A DNA stretch of 64,000 bases from Cellulomonas xylanilytica (GTDB lineage: Bacteria; Actinomycetota; Actinomycetes; Actinomycetales; Cellulomonadaceae), in contig NZ_BJUB01000005.1 of assembly GCF_007989805.1 (NCBI RefSeq), positions 229,823 to 293,822 on the forward strand, given 5' to 3'. This document shows, piece by piece, positions 1 to 10,058 of this stretch. The translations under genes and the position numbers were made by a program. How positions within the stretch are numbered: the stretch's first letter is position 1; the number at the start of each line of letters is the position of its first letter. The notes beneath the pieces were generated by a model. The model was not told the origin of the DNA, searched no databases, and worked only from the letters and a program-made list of their open reading frames with translations.

Positions 1-3000
1 TCACGACGGCGCCCTCCACCAGGTCCGTGCGCCCGTTGGAGCGCTGGTGCTGGACGAGGCCCTGGATCGAGCCCGACGGCGTGGTCATCGGCACGCTGAT
101 GGACGTCGAGCCGCCCGGTGCGATGGTCACCGGCAGCGTGAGCGGTGAGTAGGTGTCGCCGGAGATGTTGAGGTTGTAGGTCAGGGGCGGCACGTCGAAG
201 AACACGTACAGCCCGCCGGGGCAGGGCGCGGTGCTGTCGTCCGGGCCGCACGTGGGCGAGATGGTCCGCGGACCGGTGGAGTCCAGGTAGCTGAGCTGCA
301 TCGTCAGACCCGGCACCACCGTGGCGCCGTCGTAGGCCCGGACGCGCAGCTCGCCGTTCTTCGCCGGGAGCAGGATCGGGGGCACCGTGACGTCCAGGCC
401 CGTCACCGGGTCCGGGACCGTCACCGGGGTGGCGGCCACCGCGTCGTGGCCGGGAGCCGTGGCCGCGACCAGCCACTCGCCCTCCGCCAGCCCGTCGGTC
501 ACCGTGGTGCCGGTGACGCGGTACGCGCCCGTCGGCCCCGTCGTCCCGACGAAGGGCGTGCCGCCGACGCCCTGGCGCACCGTCACCTGCGCGTCCGGCA
601 GGTCCTGCTCGAGCCCCGTGGTCAGCACCGACCGCACCAGCCCCTGGACCAGGCCCAGCCGCCGGACGGTGACGACCTTCGGGTTCTCGGGCCGGTCCCC
701 CGCGTCGAGCCGGACCTGCGTGGTGGTCCGTGCGTGCCCCGGCGCCCGGACCTCCACCGTGTACAGGCCGGTGGGCAGGTCGCCGAAGTCGACGTACGTG
801 TCACCGGGGTTCGCCGCCCGCTGCTGGGTCACGCCGCTGGCCAGCGTGAGGGTGACGATCGCCCCCTGGACCAGCACGCTCGGGTCCTGCGTGGTCGCGA
901 CGGAAACCCGCAGGAACCCGAACTTGCGCAGCGTGAAGACGAGCGCGTCCGGGTCGGGTGCCGCCGGCATGGCGACGCCGGGGTCGACCGTGAAGGTGAG
1001 CTGCTCCAGGTCGTAGCCCGGCAGGGTGGCGGTGACCGTGTAGGTGCCGGGGCGGATGAGGCGGCTGCCCGCGGGCCCGGTGGGGTCGTCGCCCTGGGCG
1101 GAGTCCGACCACACGACGACCGGGGTCGAGCCCACGAGCACGGCGCTCAAGGAGACCTGGCCGGCGCCGGGCGGGGCCGACTGGACGGAGAACCGCACGT
1201 TGCGCACGGCGTCCTCCAGAGCGGTGCCGGTGAGCACCGGGTCGAAGGCCATCGTCCCCGAGAAGGCCACGCCCGCGGGCGACAACGTGATCGTCGCCAG
1301 TGCGGACGTGGGCACGTCGGAGGCGGAGAACGGCTGGAAGCCGTCGGCGGTGACCGTCACGTCCACGCGCGGCTGCACCAGCGGCAGCAGGATCGTGCTG
1401 TCGGGGCTGGTGGTCTCCTCGAGGCACGTACCGCCGGTGCACACGGTGAAGACGCCCTCGGCCGGCGTGACCGCCGTGGCGGACGCCCGCACCGGCGTCA
1501 GCCCGGAGAACCCCGTCGTGCCCGTGACCGTGACCGTCGCCCCGCGCACGGGCGTCTGCTTGCCCGCGACGAGCTGGGTCACCACGGTGCCGGAGAACTT
1601 GTCGACCGGCTGCGTGAGGACGATCTGGACCGAGACCTCCTGGTTGAGGCCCACGGTCACCGGGCTGGCCAGCGAGCCCGTGCTGTCTCCGGTGGCGGTC
1701 ACCTGGTAGTCGCCCTGCTCGAGCCCGATCACCTGGGTGAGCCCGTTGAGGTCCGTGCGATCCGTGGGCGTCGACAGCACCGACGGGGGCTGGGTCGTCA
1801 CGGTCGCGAGCACGGCCGGCACCAGCGAGGAGCTCCCGTTCGAGCGCATGACGGTGACGCTCAGCCGGCCCAGCCGGTCGAGCACCGCGTCGAACCGGCG
1901 CGACGACCCGGGCACCAGCGCCACGCTGCCCGGAACGGGCGGCAGGTACTCCCCGCCGGCGGGCGGCACGACGAACACGGTGTACGGACCGGCGGTGAGG
2001 CGGTTGATCTCGTAGGAGCCGTTGACCCCGATGAAGCTGCACGCCCCACCGGGCACCGCACAGGTCGTCGTGTCGCCGGTGCACGGGTCGGTCGGGAGGG
2101 CACCCGGGGTGCCTGGCACCGCGATGACGCAGGTGCCCGTGGACACGGCACCGACCCGCGCCTGGACCGTCCCCACGATCGACGGTGACTGCTCGAGCGC
2201 GACCGGGGTGGCCTCGACGACGCGACCCAGGGGCACGGTGACGTTGACGTGACCGTCCTCGTACCCGGGGGCCGAGATCGTCAGCCGGTACAGGCCCGGC
2301 AGGAGACCCGGGTCGGCGGCGGCCGGGAAGGTGTAGTCGAGGTCGGGCTCGGTGTAGGCGGTGAACGGACGGGTGTCCCCCGTCAGGTCGGTGACGTCAC
2401 CCGTGACGGTGATCCGGCAGTCCTCGCCGGGCAGGATGTTCGGGCAGGTGACCTGGCCGCCGGTGCTCGCGTCGCGCACGCTGCCGCGGATGCGGGACGT
2501 CGCGACGAGCCCGTCGCCGGGGATCGGCGCCAGGACGAGGTCGGCCCGCGCGGTGCCGCCGCTGGCCACGGTGACCTGCGCGGACCCGGGCTCGTGCCCG
2601 AACACGGTGGCGGTGAGCACGTACTGCCCGGGCTCGATCCCGGACAGCCGGAAGGTGCCCGACCCGTCGGACGCCGCCATCGTCTTGTAGGTGCCGGTCG
2701 GTCCGTCGAGCGTCAGACCGGCTCCGGCCAGGCCGTCGCCGTCGGTGGACGTGACCGTGCCCTCGACCACCCCGCCGACGGACGTCATGACGATCTCGAG
2801 CGGGTCGACTCCCCCCGGGCCGATGTCGACCTGCCGCGTCTGCGTCGCGTAGCCGGCCCCGGAGACCGTCACCGTGTACGAGGCGGGCACGGGCAGGTCG
2901 GGCAGGACGACCGTGCCGGCGCGGTCGCCCGTCACCGTCGTCGCGGTGCGCGTCACCTCGCCCGCCGACGCCGTGACCGTCAGGCCGCCCAGCCCGCCGA

Positions 3001-4651
3001 ACCCGCCGAGGGAGTCGGTGCCCCGCACCGTCCCGGACAGCGTGGCGACCCCGCTGCGCAGTGCCAGGTTCACCGTGCGCGCGCCGTCGGCCTCGAGCCG
3101 CAGGAGCACGGACTGCGCGCCCAGGCGCTCGGTGCCCGCGGTGACCAGGTAGGTGCTGGGGGTGGACAGCCCGTCGACCTCCCAGTACCCGACGCGCCCG
3201 CTGGTGGCGGTCCGGGTGGTGACGGTCGTCGTGCCGTCGGACAGCGTGATCTCGACGCCGCCCGCCGGCCCGTCCGGACCGGTGACGGACCCGGACATCC
3301 GCCCGTTCCCGGGGACCATCTCGAGCGTCAGCGGGGCGGCGGCCGCCTCGGCTCCCGTGACCAGGAACCGCTGGGTCTGGTACCCGGGCTTCGACAGCAC
3401 GATGAGGTAGCGGCCCGTCGCGGACAGGTCGGCGAACGCCCACGTGCCCTTCTCGTCCGTCGTCGTGCTGCGGCGCTGCGACGCCTCGTCGGTGAGCTCG
3501 ACCGGCAGCCCGAGACCCAGCACCTTGCCCGCGCCGGTCGACGGCGTCGCGTCGGCGGCCGCCACCCGGGCCGCGGCGGCCCGGGCGGGCGAGGCGACGG
3601 CGGAGAGCCCGCCCGCGAGCGCGACCAGCCCGTCGTCGGTGCCAGCCGCGGTCGCGGGCGGTGTCGCGGTGCCCTCCGGCGCGAACGCCGACGCCGGTGC
3701 CACCTGCACCTGCACGCCCGCAGGCTCCGATCCGGTGACCTGCCCGGCCACGCGGACCCCCGGGACGGTCGGGACCGGGCCAGGAGGGGCTCCCTCCTCG
3801 GCGCCGGCATCGGGTCCAGCCTCGACGCCACCGTCCTGCGGTGGCTGTGCCGGTTCCTTCGCCTGCTCCTGCGACCGGTCGGCGACCACCTGCGACACCA
3901 GCGGCAGCGCCGCCAGCACACCGCCGATCCACAGCAGCGACACCATCGTGATCGCGACGGCCTTGAGCGCCGTCGAGGTGAGCAGCGGACGCAGCGCGAC
4001 CGAGCCGTCGAACCGCTGCGGTGCCCGCGCCCCCGTCGCGACCACGTGGAACGGCGACCGCCGCGTGCTGCCGACCACGCGGGGCCGCAGCGCCCGGACC
4101 TGCCCGGGGATCCGGATGGTCTGGTGCGCGGCGAGGTCGACGTCGGCGGCATCGAGCCGGACCGCGAGGTCGGCGTCGCCGAGCGCCTCGAGACGCACCC
4201 GGACCGGCTGCTCGCCGGTGTTGGCCAGGACCACCTGGATGGGCCGCTTCCGGACCGCCCGGGAGTCCGCGGGCTCGACGCTGAGCACCAGGTCGCTGAC
4301 GCCGTCGACGCGCAGCACGACCTCGGCCAGCGACGTCGCGGGTGCACCGCCGGAGCCGCGGGCCTCGACCGCCACGACGAACGGGTAGTCCCCGGGGGCC
4401 GCCCCGACCGGGGGCATGAGCGGCAGCTCGACCGTGACCGTCGCGTCCGCGGGGACGCCGGGGACCGCGACGGGCGCGGGCAGCCAGCCGCCCTCCAGGC
4501 CGATCACGGAGAAGGCCAGGTCCTGGGCCAGCGACGTGATGTTCCGGGCGTGCACCCGCAGGACCGCGACCTGGCCCGGGGACGCGTGCGCGCCGGGCTC
4601 GGCGAGGACGCTCGGGGCGCCCTTCGTGGTGCGCTGCGGTGCGACGGCCAC
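1..4651 (-). CDS. Giant membrane-anchored protein with carboxypeptidase-regulatory-like repeats (C-terminus cut by window edge), eCIS-associated
   Basis: Open reading frame without a stop for 1550 codons, running off the left end, so the C-terminus is missing. The GTG start at 4651 begins VAVAPQRTTKGAPSV and lies 12 nt after the stop of the upstream gene. About 230 N-terminal residues look like beta-sandwich domains (PGQVAVLRVHARNITSLAQDLAFSV). A single hydrophobic helix follows near residues 230-252 (VAITMVSLLWIGGVLAALPLV), then an acidic/proline-rich linker. After it come many repeats of the type 'GTWAFADLSATGRYLIVLSKPGYQTQRFLV ... GRMSGSVTGPDG', typical of CarboxypepD_reg/Cna-B-like folds; by length about a dozen in the visible part. 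Architecture matches the two upstream genes. Probable role: a long cell-anchored stalk or adhesin belonging to the injection-system locus. This is inference; no enzymatic motif was seen. Confidence 0.85.
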   Translation of the reverse strand, partial: MAVAPQRTTKGAPSVLAEPGAHASPGQVAVLRVHARNITSLAQDLAFSVIGLEGGWLPAPVAVPGVPADATVTVELPLMPPVGAAPGDYPFVVAVEARGSGGAPATSLAEVVLRVDGVSDLVLSVEPADSRAVRKRPIQVVLANTGEQPVRVRLEALGDADLAVRLDAADVDLAAHQTIRIPGQVRALRPRVVGSTRRSPFHVVATGARAPQRFDGSVALRPLLTSTALKAVAITMVSLLWIGGVLAALPLVSQVVADRSQEQAKEPAQPPQDGGVEAGPDAGAEEGAPPGPVPTVPGVRVAGQVTGSEPAGVQVQVAPASAFAPEGTATPPATAAGTDDGLVALAGGLSAVASPARAAAARVAAADATPSTGAGKVLGLGLPVELTDEASQRRSTTTDEKGTWAFADLSATGRYLIVLSKPGYQTQRFLVTGAEAAAAPLTLEMVPGNGRMSGSVTGPDGPAGGVEITLSDGTTTVTTRTATSGRVGYWEVDGLSTPSTYLVTAGTERLGAQSVLLRLEADGARTVNLALRSGVATLSGTVRGTDSLGGFGGLGGLTVTASAGEVTRTATTVTGDRAGTVVLPDLPVPASYTVTVSGAGYATQTRQVDIGPGGVDPLEIVMTSVGGVVEGTVTSTDGDGLAGAGLTLDGPTGTYKTMAASDGSGTFRLSGIEPGQYVLTATVFGHEPGSAQVTVASGGTARADLVLAPIPGDGLVATSRIRGSVRDASTGGQVTCPNILPGEDCRITVTGDVTDLTGDTRPFTAYTEPDLDYTFPAAADPGLLPGLYRLTISAPGYEDGHVNVTVPLGRVVEATPVALEQSPSIVGTVQARVGAVSTGTCVIAVPGTPGALPTDPCTGDTTTCAVPGGACSFIGVNGSYEINRLTAGPYTVFVVPPAGGEYLPPVPGSVALVPGSSRRFDAVLDRLGRLSVTVMRSNGSSSLVPAVLATVTTQPPSVLSTPTDRTDLNGLTQVIGLEQGDYQVTATGDSTGSLASPVTVGLNQEVSVQIVLTQPVDKFSGTVVTQLVAGKQTPVRGATVTVTGTTGFSGLTPVRASATAVTPAEGVFTVCTGGTCLEETTSPDSTILLPLVQPRVDVTVTADGFQPFSASDVPTSALATITLSPAGVAFSGTMAFDPVLTGTALEDAVRNVRFSVQSAPPGAGQVSLSAVLVGSTPVVVWSDSAQGDDPTGPAGSRLIRPGTYTVTATLPGYDLEQLTFTVDPGVAMPAAPDPDALVFTLRKFGFLRVSVATTQDPSVLVQGAIVTLTLASGVTQQRAANPGDTYVDFGDLPTGLYTVEVRAPGHARTTTQVRLDAGDRPENPKVVTVRRLGLVQGLVRSVLTTGLEQDLPDAQVTVRQGVGGTPFVGTTGPTGAYRVTGTTVTDGLAEGEWLVAATAPGHDAVAATPVTVPDPVTGLDVTVPPILLPAKNGELRVRAYDGATVVPGLTMQLSYLDSTGPRTISPTCGPDDSTAPCPGGLYVFFDVPPLTYNLNISGDTYSPLTLPVTIAPGGSTSISVPMTTPSGSIQGLVQHQRSNGRTDLVEGAVV

Positions 4652-4663
4652 GTCGATCCTCGC

Positions 4664-7186
4664 TCAGTCGGTGGGGATGGACAGGTCGACGGTCAGCTGC
4701 TGGCTGGCGCTGACGGTCTGCGGGGTGGAGGTGACCAGCACGGTGCCGGTGGGTGTGGTGCGCACCTCGACGATGTACTGCTCGGGGGCGCCGACGTCGC
4801 CGAACGTGTAGGTGCCGTCGGCGCCGGTGGTCGTGGTCGCGATCGGACCCGCGGCCGTCCCGTACTGCGCCGCGAGGTACAGCAGCACGGAGCGTCCGTC
4901 CTGGACCGGCCTGCCGGACTGCGTGACCGTCCCGGAGATCGAGGCGGGTGCGACGAGCACCGGGCTGAGGTCGCGGACCTGCGCGGCCGCCAGCACGACG
5001 ATCGTCGAGGTCGGGCGGGTGCCGGCCCGCGAGAACGTCACCGTGTACGTGCCGGGCGGCAGGGTGTCGACGACGTACCGCCCGACCTCCGAGGCGGGCG
5101 TGGACGCGGTGGTCACCACCCGCTGGGTGGTCCCGGAGCTCACCGTCACGGTCACGTTCCCGACGGGGCTGGTCACGCCGCTGGTCGTGCTCTGCCGGAC
5201 GACCCCCGAGATGGTGCCGTCCGCTGCGCGCAGCGTCGCGTTCACCTGGGTGGCGCTCGGCGCACCGGACGTCACGGTGCCGAACCCGTCGATGCTGACC
5301 GAGAGGACCTGCGACTCCAGGTCGGCCCGGGAGAACGTCACCGTGTACGTGGACGGCACGCGCAGACCGGTGACCTCCCAGCTGCCCGCGGGCGCGGACG
5401 ACCGCGTGACCGTCTGTGCCGTGACGGCGCCGTCGGTCACCGTCACGAGCACCCCGCTGGGATCGCCGCCCGGCACCGTCACGAGCCCGCCGATGCTCGA
5501 CTGGTCCTGTCCCAGCAGCACCGAGACGCCCGTGAGCTCCTGCGCGGGCGTCAGCGTGAGGTTGAGCGTCGCGGGCGCGAACCCCTCGGCGGTGACCACG
5601 ACCGTGTACGTGCCGGGCGTCGGCAGCCCGCGCAGCGTGAACGAGCCCACCGGGTCCTCGGTGAGCGTGACCGTCTCGACCACCACCTGCCCGGCGCTCG
5701 CGACGACGGTCGCCCCGCCGACCGGCCCGGCCGCGCCGCTGACCGAGCCGGCGATGGACCCGTCGCCGGTGAGCAGCGACAGCTGGATCCCGCTGCGGTC
5801 CTCCCCCGCGGCCACGTCCACGCGCTGCACCGCGCTGGCGAACCCGGCCTTCGACACCACGAGGTCGTACACCGCGGGCGACGGCAGGTCGGCCACCTCG
5901 AACGTCCCGTCCGCGCCGATCGGGACGGTCCGCACCACCGCGCCGGTGCTCCCGGTCGCGGTCGCCTCACCCGGCTCGGGCCCGACCTCGCCCTCCAGCG
6001 GCGGCACGTCCAGCGGCAGCTCGACGGTCAGCTGCGCACCCCCGACGTCCGCGCCCGAGACCGTGCCGGCCAACGTCGCGGGGACGCCGCCGACGACCAC
6101 CGTGAGCCCGCCGACGGTCTGCCCGGTGGTCAGCTCGACCGGCTGCGCGTCCGGCTGAGCGGCCGCCGACGGGTACCAGACGGGGGCGAACCCCGCGCCC
6201 GTCACCTGGATCGTGTACTCCGCCGCAGGCAGGTCCGACATCGAGAACGTGCCGTCCGCCCCCGTGGCCTGCGTCTTCACCGGCTGCGACGGGTCCTCCG
6301 CCCCGAACAGCAGCACCGTCACGTCCTGCGCCGGTGCCCCCGTGCTCAGCTGGATCACCGTGCCCTCGACCGTCGACGTCCCCGTCTGGGCGGCGGCCTG
6401 CCGGGCCTGCGCCACCTGGATGGCCAGGTCCCGGTCGGCCGCCGAGCGGCCCACCACCGAGCTGAGCGCGATCGTGATGATCAGCGCGAACGTGGAGATG
6501 GCCAGCAGGAGCCCGAGCAGCCCGAGCATGCCGCGAGACAGCAGCGGCTTCTGGACGAAGACCCCCGACGCGGCCGGCGGCGCGTCCGTGGGCGGCGCGG
6601 TCGGACCCTCGAGCCGCAGCTCGAACGGCCGCAGCAGCGGGTCGCCGACGAACGGCCGCTTCGCGCTCGCGGCCAGCGCCACGGAGGTGCTCTGGCCGGG
6701 CGCGAGGCTGAACCCGTCGGGGTCGAACGTGTACCGCGTCGCGGCCTCGGGGTCGCGCGCGACGAGCCGGGCGTGCTGGACGGTGTTGCCGTCGTTGCGG
6801 ACCACCGCGGCGAACGCGGCGACCTTCCCGGCCGTCACCGTCGCCGGCTCCAGGCTGACCGTCGTGCGCGGCAGGGCGGGGACCTCGATCGTGACGTCCT
6901 CGATCGCGATGGCCGCCTGGTCCGTGACGTCGCGGACCTGGACGGACACGCGCCGGTCGCCCGCCGGGATCCCTTCCGGCAGCGTCAGGATGATGCCGAC
7001 GGACACCGACTCGCCGGGGAACAGCCGCGGCGACGGGTCCTCGATCTCCACCCACGAGGGGTCCGCGCCGAGCACCCGCAGCACGTACCCGGAGATGACG
7101 TCGGAGCCGTTGGTGACGACGACGCCCAGCGTCGTGGGCGTCCCCGGGGCCGCGACGGCGCGCCGCGGCTCGACCGACAGGCGCAT
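4664..7186 (-). CDS. Membrane-anchored carboxypeptidase-regulatory-like repeat protein, eCIS-associated
   Basis: 840 residues. Residues 1-210 form two beta-sandwich-like domains (TTLGVVVTNGSDVISGYVLRVLG; FPGESVSVGIILTLPEGIPAGDRRVSVQV), similar to NEW3/COG1470-type domains. One membrane helix lies near residues 219-242 (MLGLLGLLLAISTFALIITIAL). The remaining ~590 residues hold about six repeats with the signature 'G.IxGxVxxxxGPVxxxxV ... GxFxxxxLPxPxTYTVxxxxxGFxxxxxxV', the CarboxypepD_reg fold. The ATG start at 7186 is one base after the TGA of the preceding gene, so the genes are translationally coupled. It is the middle one of three tandem paralogues downstream of a DUF4255 gene. Likely a surface-exposed structural component; no catalytic residues were recognised and there is no signal peptide. 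Confidence 0.9.
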   Translation of the reverse strand: MRLSVEPRRAVAAPGTPTTLGVVVTNGSDVISGYVLRVLGADPSWVEIEDPSPRLFPGESVSVGIILTLPEGIPAGDRRVSVQVRDVTDQAAIAIEDVTIEVPALPRTTVSLEPATVTAGKVAAFAAVVRNDGNTVQHARLVARDPEAATRYTFDPDGFSLAPGQSTSVALAASAKRPFVGDPLLRPFELRLEGPTAPPTDAPPAASGVFVQKPLLSRGMLGLLGLLLAISTFALIITIALSSVVGRSAADRDLAIQVAQARQAAAQTGTSTVEGTVIQLSTGAPAQDVTVLLFGAEDPSQPVKTQATGADGTFSMSDLPAAEYTIQVTGAGFAPVWYPSAAAQPDAQPVELTTGQTVGGLTVVVGGVPATLAGTVSGADVGGAQLTVELPLDVPPLEGEVGPEPGEATATGSTGAVVRTVPIGADGTFEVADLPSPAVYDLVVSKAGFASAVQRVDVAAGEDRSGIQLSLLTGDGSIAGSVSGAAGPVGGATVVASAGQVVVETVTLTEDPVGSFTLRGLPTPGTYTVVVTAEGFAPATLNLTLTPAQELTGVSVLLGQDQSSIGGLVTVPGGDPSGVLVTVTDGAVTAQTVTRSSAPAGSWEVTGLRVPSTYTVTFSRADLESQVLSVSIDGFGTVTSGAPSATQVNATLRAADGTISGVVRQSTTSGVTSPVGNVTVTVSSGTTQRVVTTASTPASEVGRYVVDTLPPGTYTVTFSRAGTRPTSTIVVLAAAQVRDLSPVLVAPASISGTVTQSGRPVQDGRSVLLYLAAQYGTAAGPIATTTTGADGTYTFGDVGAPEQYIVEVRTTPTGTVLVTSTPQTVSASQQLTVDLSIPTD

Positions 7187-7187
7187 G

Positions 7188-9398
7188 TCAGCCGCTCCCG
7201 GCGATGGGCAGGTCCTGCGACGTCGAGGCCCCGGGCCGGACGGTGACGACGGCCGTGGCCAGCACCGCGCCCCCGTTCGTCACGGACACGGTGTAGGTCC
7301 CGGCGGGCAGGTCGGGCAGCAGGTAGGTCCCGGCGCCGAACGCACCGGACGCCGTGGTGGTGGTCGTGCGGGTGATCGTCCCGTCGGTCGCCTGGACCGT
7401 CGCGCCCGGGACGCCCGCGCCGTCCTGCGTCACGCGGCCGGTCACGGTCCCGAGCGCCGAGGTGAGGGTCACGCTCACCGGTGCCGGCGGCCCCGCGTCG
7501 GTCAGGGTCACCGGCACGCTCGCGGGGGTGTACCCGTCCTTGGTGAACGTGAGCGTCACCGACCCGGTGGCCAGTCCGGTCAGCGTGAACGACCCCACCG
7601 CCCCGGCCGTCAGGGTCGTCGTGGTCACGGTGCTCGCGGACCCGCCCGCCGTCACGGTCACGCCACCAATCCCGGCGCCGCTCGCGTCGACGACGCTCCC
7701 GGTGACCGTCCCCGCGCCCCCCGAGAGCACCACCCGCAGGTCGGTCCGCTGCTCGCCGGGGCCGAGGTCGACGACGACCGTCTGCGTGCTGAACCCCTTC
7801 TTGGTGAACGTCAGCACGTACGTGCCGGGTGTCCTGAGGTTGGGCACGACGAACTGGCCGACCTGCCCGATCGTCGGGGTGCCCACCACGACCGGCTTGC
7901 CGTCCATGGTCGTGCTGACCTCGACGCCACCGACGGGTGCGGACCCGTCCGTCACGGTCCCCGAGATCTGCCCGGTGCCGGCGCCGAGCCGGACGTCGAG
8001 CGCGAACCGCGACTGCCCGCCCAGCACCCGCTCGGACAGGCTGCTCGGCTGGTAGCCCTCCGCGACGAAGCTCAGCTCGTACGTGCCCGGCGCGGGCAGG
8101 CCCGCGAACGTGTAGGCGCCGGCGGCGTCGGTCGAGGTGACGTACTCGGTGGCCGGGTCGGCGCCGGTCCACGCCGGCTTCGCGGTCACCTGCACCACGA
8201 CGGCACCCGGCGCCTCGCCGGTCTCGACGCTGCCGCTGATCGAGGCCGGGGCGCCGGTCACGGCGAGGTCCACCCCCGTGGTCACCTCCTGCGCGAGCGC
8301 GTCGACCTGGGTCGCCGTGGCGAACGACGTGCCCGCCTCGTACCAGGCGGGGTCGTACCCCTCCGCGGCCACCTCGAGCGAGTACGGCCCGGGGAACAGA
8401 CCCGCCAGCGCGTAGCTGCCGTCGGCCTGCGTGGCCGCCGACGACACCTCGACGGGGCCGTCCCGGCCCTGCCGCCACGCCGTGACAGTGACCCGCCCGA
8501 CACCCTGCTGGTCGGTCGCGCCGAGCACCAGACCGGTGAGGGTCGCACCGGTGCCCGCCGGGACCGGGCCGTCCTTGGGCATCGCGCCCGCGGGCATGCC
8601 GTCCGGCATCGTCCCCTCGGCGGTCGCGGTGTTCACGAAGAACGACGGCGGCGCCACCTTGGCGAACGGGTCGGCGCCGAGCACCTCGCGCATGCCGAGC
8701 ACGAACGCCAGCGCCCAGGCCGCGAGGATCGACAGCAGCACCAGCGCCGTCAGCAGGCCGCGGCTGAACGTCGACTTCTGCCGCAGGACCAGCTCGACGT
8801 CCGCCGTCGTGTCCGTCGCCTGCGCGACCACCCGCAGGGGCCGGTCGCGGTCGGAGCCGAGCAGCTGGCGGGGCCCGCGCACGAGCACCGTGCTGGTGGC
8901 CACCGCCCCGGCCGGCACCGCCATCGTCGAGGGCGTGAGCGAGGTGCGCAGCGTCCGGTCGGTGTCGACGGCCCGCAGCGCGACGTCGAGCGGCACGTTG
9001 CCCTCGTTGCGCACCTCGACGGTGAACGCCGCGCGTCCCCGCGTCCGCACGCGCGACGGCGTGGCGGTCAGCGCCAGGCGCGGGTGCGGCGGCACCACGA
9101 GGTCGAGGTCGTGGAACGCCTCCGCGGCACCCGGGGCGCTGCCCGCGATCACGAACGTCAGCGGGTAGGTGCCCGCGGGGAACGCGTCGGGCAGGTCCAG
9201 CGTCAGCGTCAGCGCGCCGGACGCCTCCGGGAAGAGCGCGAGCGCCCGCGGCTCGGACCGCACCAGCGCCTCGGGCAGGCCGATCGCCCGCACCGACAAC
9301 GACTCGATGACCTCCGAGGTGTTGATGACCTCGAGCGGGACCACCCCGGAGCTGCCCGGCGACACGTCCAGCCGCTCGACCGTGCTGCTGACCCTCAC
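7188..9398 (-). CDS. Membrane-anchored carboxypeptidase-regulatory-like repeat protein, eCIS-associated
   Basis: 736 residues from the GTG at 9398, chosen because it gives a GTGA overlap with the stop of the DUF4255 gene and begins directly with a domain matching its paralogues (VRVSSTVERLDVSPGSSGVVPLEVINTS). Two beta-sandwich domains (1-205) precede a membrane helix near residues 214-234 (LLTALVLLSILAAWALAFVLG). A low-complexity Met/Pro/Gly linker follows (GTMPDGMPAGAMPKDGPVP), then about five carboxypeptidase-regulatory-like repeats (e.g. GSYALAGLFPGPYSLEVAAEGYDPAWYE; GTYELSFVAEGYQPSSL; GTYVLTFTKKGFSTQTVVVDLG). First of three tandem genes of identical architecture; the function is probably structural and at the cell surface. 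Confidence 0.9.
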   Translation of the reverse strand: MRVSSTVERLDVSPGSSGVVPLEVINTSEVIESLSVRAIGLPEALVRSEPRALALFPEASGALTLTLDLPDAFPAGTYPLTFVIAGSAPGAAEAFHDLDLVVPPHPRLALTATPSRVRTRGRAAFTVEVRNEGNVPLDVALRAVDTDRTLRTSLTPSTMAVPAGAVATSTVLVRGPRQLLGSDRDRPLRVVAQATDTTADVELVLRQKSTFSRGLLTALVLLSILAAWALAFVLGMREVLGADPFAKVAPPSFFVNTATAEGTMPDGMPAGAMPKDGPVPAGTGATLTGLVLGATDQQGVGRVTVTAWRQGRDGPVEVSSAATQADGSYALAGLFPGPYSLEVAAEGYDPAWYEAGTSFATATQVDALAQEVTTGVDLAVTGAPASISGSVETGEAPGAVVVQVTAKPAWTGADPATEYVTSTDAAGAYTFAGLPAPGTYELSFVAEGYQPSSLSERVLGGQSRFALDVRLGAGTGQISGTVTDGSAPVGGVEVSTTMDGKPVVVGTPTIGQVGQFVVPNLRTPGTYVLTFTKKGFSTQTVVVDLGPGEQRTDLRVVLSGGAGTVTGSVVDASGAGIGGVTVTAGGSASTVTTTTLTAGAVGSFTLTGLATGSVTLTFTKDGYTPASVPVTLTDAGPPAPVSVTLTSALGTVTGRVTQDGAGVPGATVQATDGTITRTTTTTASGAFGAGTYLLPDLPAGTYTVSVTNGGAVLATAVVTVRPGASTSQDLPIAGSG

Positions 9399-9985
9399 GG
9401 GCTGACGCCCGCCCGCATCGGGACGGCCGAGCCGGACACGGAGGTGACCTCGGGTGCGGTCGCCTCCCAGTCGTACGCGTCGGCGGCGACCGTGACCAGC
9501 AGCGTGAACGACGCCTTGAGCGAGCCGCCCAGCCCCGACCACACGTCACGCGGCCGGTTGTGGTCGTCGGCCGCGAGCGCCAGCTGGACGGTCGACGACA
9601 GCGGCCGCGGCAGGTGCTGCGCGGGGAGCAGCTGGTGGGCGAGCAGCCGGGTCAGCGCGTCACCGAGCAGCAGGTGCTCGTCCCGCGACGAACCGGCCCA
9701 GGCGCTGACCAGGTAGGACAGCTGCACCATCGGCAGCGCGTGCCGGCGCTCCGTCGAGCCGTTCGCGGCCGCCCGCGTGGCCGGCCCGCGCGACGGCTGG
9801 CCGCTGCGGGCCACCCCGTACAGGAAGAGGTTGACCGTCAGCCGGTTGACCTGCGCGGACCACGTGCTCGACGGCGGCTCGAACGAGATGTCGCCCTGCT
9901 CGGTGGACAGGGGCAGCGTGGTGCGCAGGAGGCGCTCCAGACCGTCCTCGACCACCGGGATCAGCACAGCCTCCTGCCCCCTCAC
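9395..9985 (-). CDS. DUF4255 family protein (Pvc16-like cap/sheath-associated protein of contractile injection systems)
   Basis: About 190-196 residues. The core reads VVEDGLERLLRTTLPLSTEQGDISFEPPSSTWSAQVNRLTVNLFLYGV, and further on LSYLVSAWAG, the pattern of the DUF4255 (Pvc16_N) family encoded in extracellular contractile injection clusters. In those systems the family is thought to act at the tail terminus/cap. The start is uncertain. GTG 9985 (MRGQEAVLIPVVEDG) is given; GTG 9967 would begin closer to family norms but has AGGAGG only 2 nt upstream. The stop overlaps the GTG of the next gene (GTGA). This gene and the neighbouring PAAR-like gene are the basis for calling the locus eCIS. Confidence 0.85.
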   Translation of the reverse strand: MRGQEAVLIPVVEDGLERLLRTTLPLSTEQGDISFEPPSSTWSAQVNRLTVNLFLYGVARSGQPSRGPATRAAANGSTERRHALPMVQLSYLVSAWAGSSRDEHLLLGDALTRLLAHQLLPAQHLPRPLSSTVQLALAADDHNRPRDVWSGLGGSLKASFTLLVTVAADAYDWEATAPEVTSVSGSAVPMRAGVSP

Positions 9986-10058
9986 ATCCCGTCGATTCCC
10001 CGCATGACCAGGCACGACGGGACATCCGCAGGCTATGCAGCGGCCCTGCGCGGCAGCA

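Noticed and set aside
446..7246. Long plus-strand open frames opposite the repeat-protein genes (446-2188, 2249-7246)
   Set aside because: They are Arg/Gly/Ala-rich translations without any domain pattern, in the strand complementary to well-ordered repeat proteins. High GC keeps these frames open.
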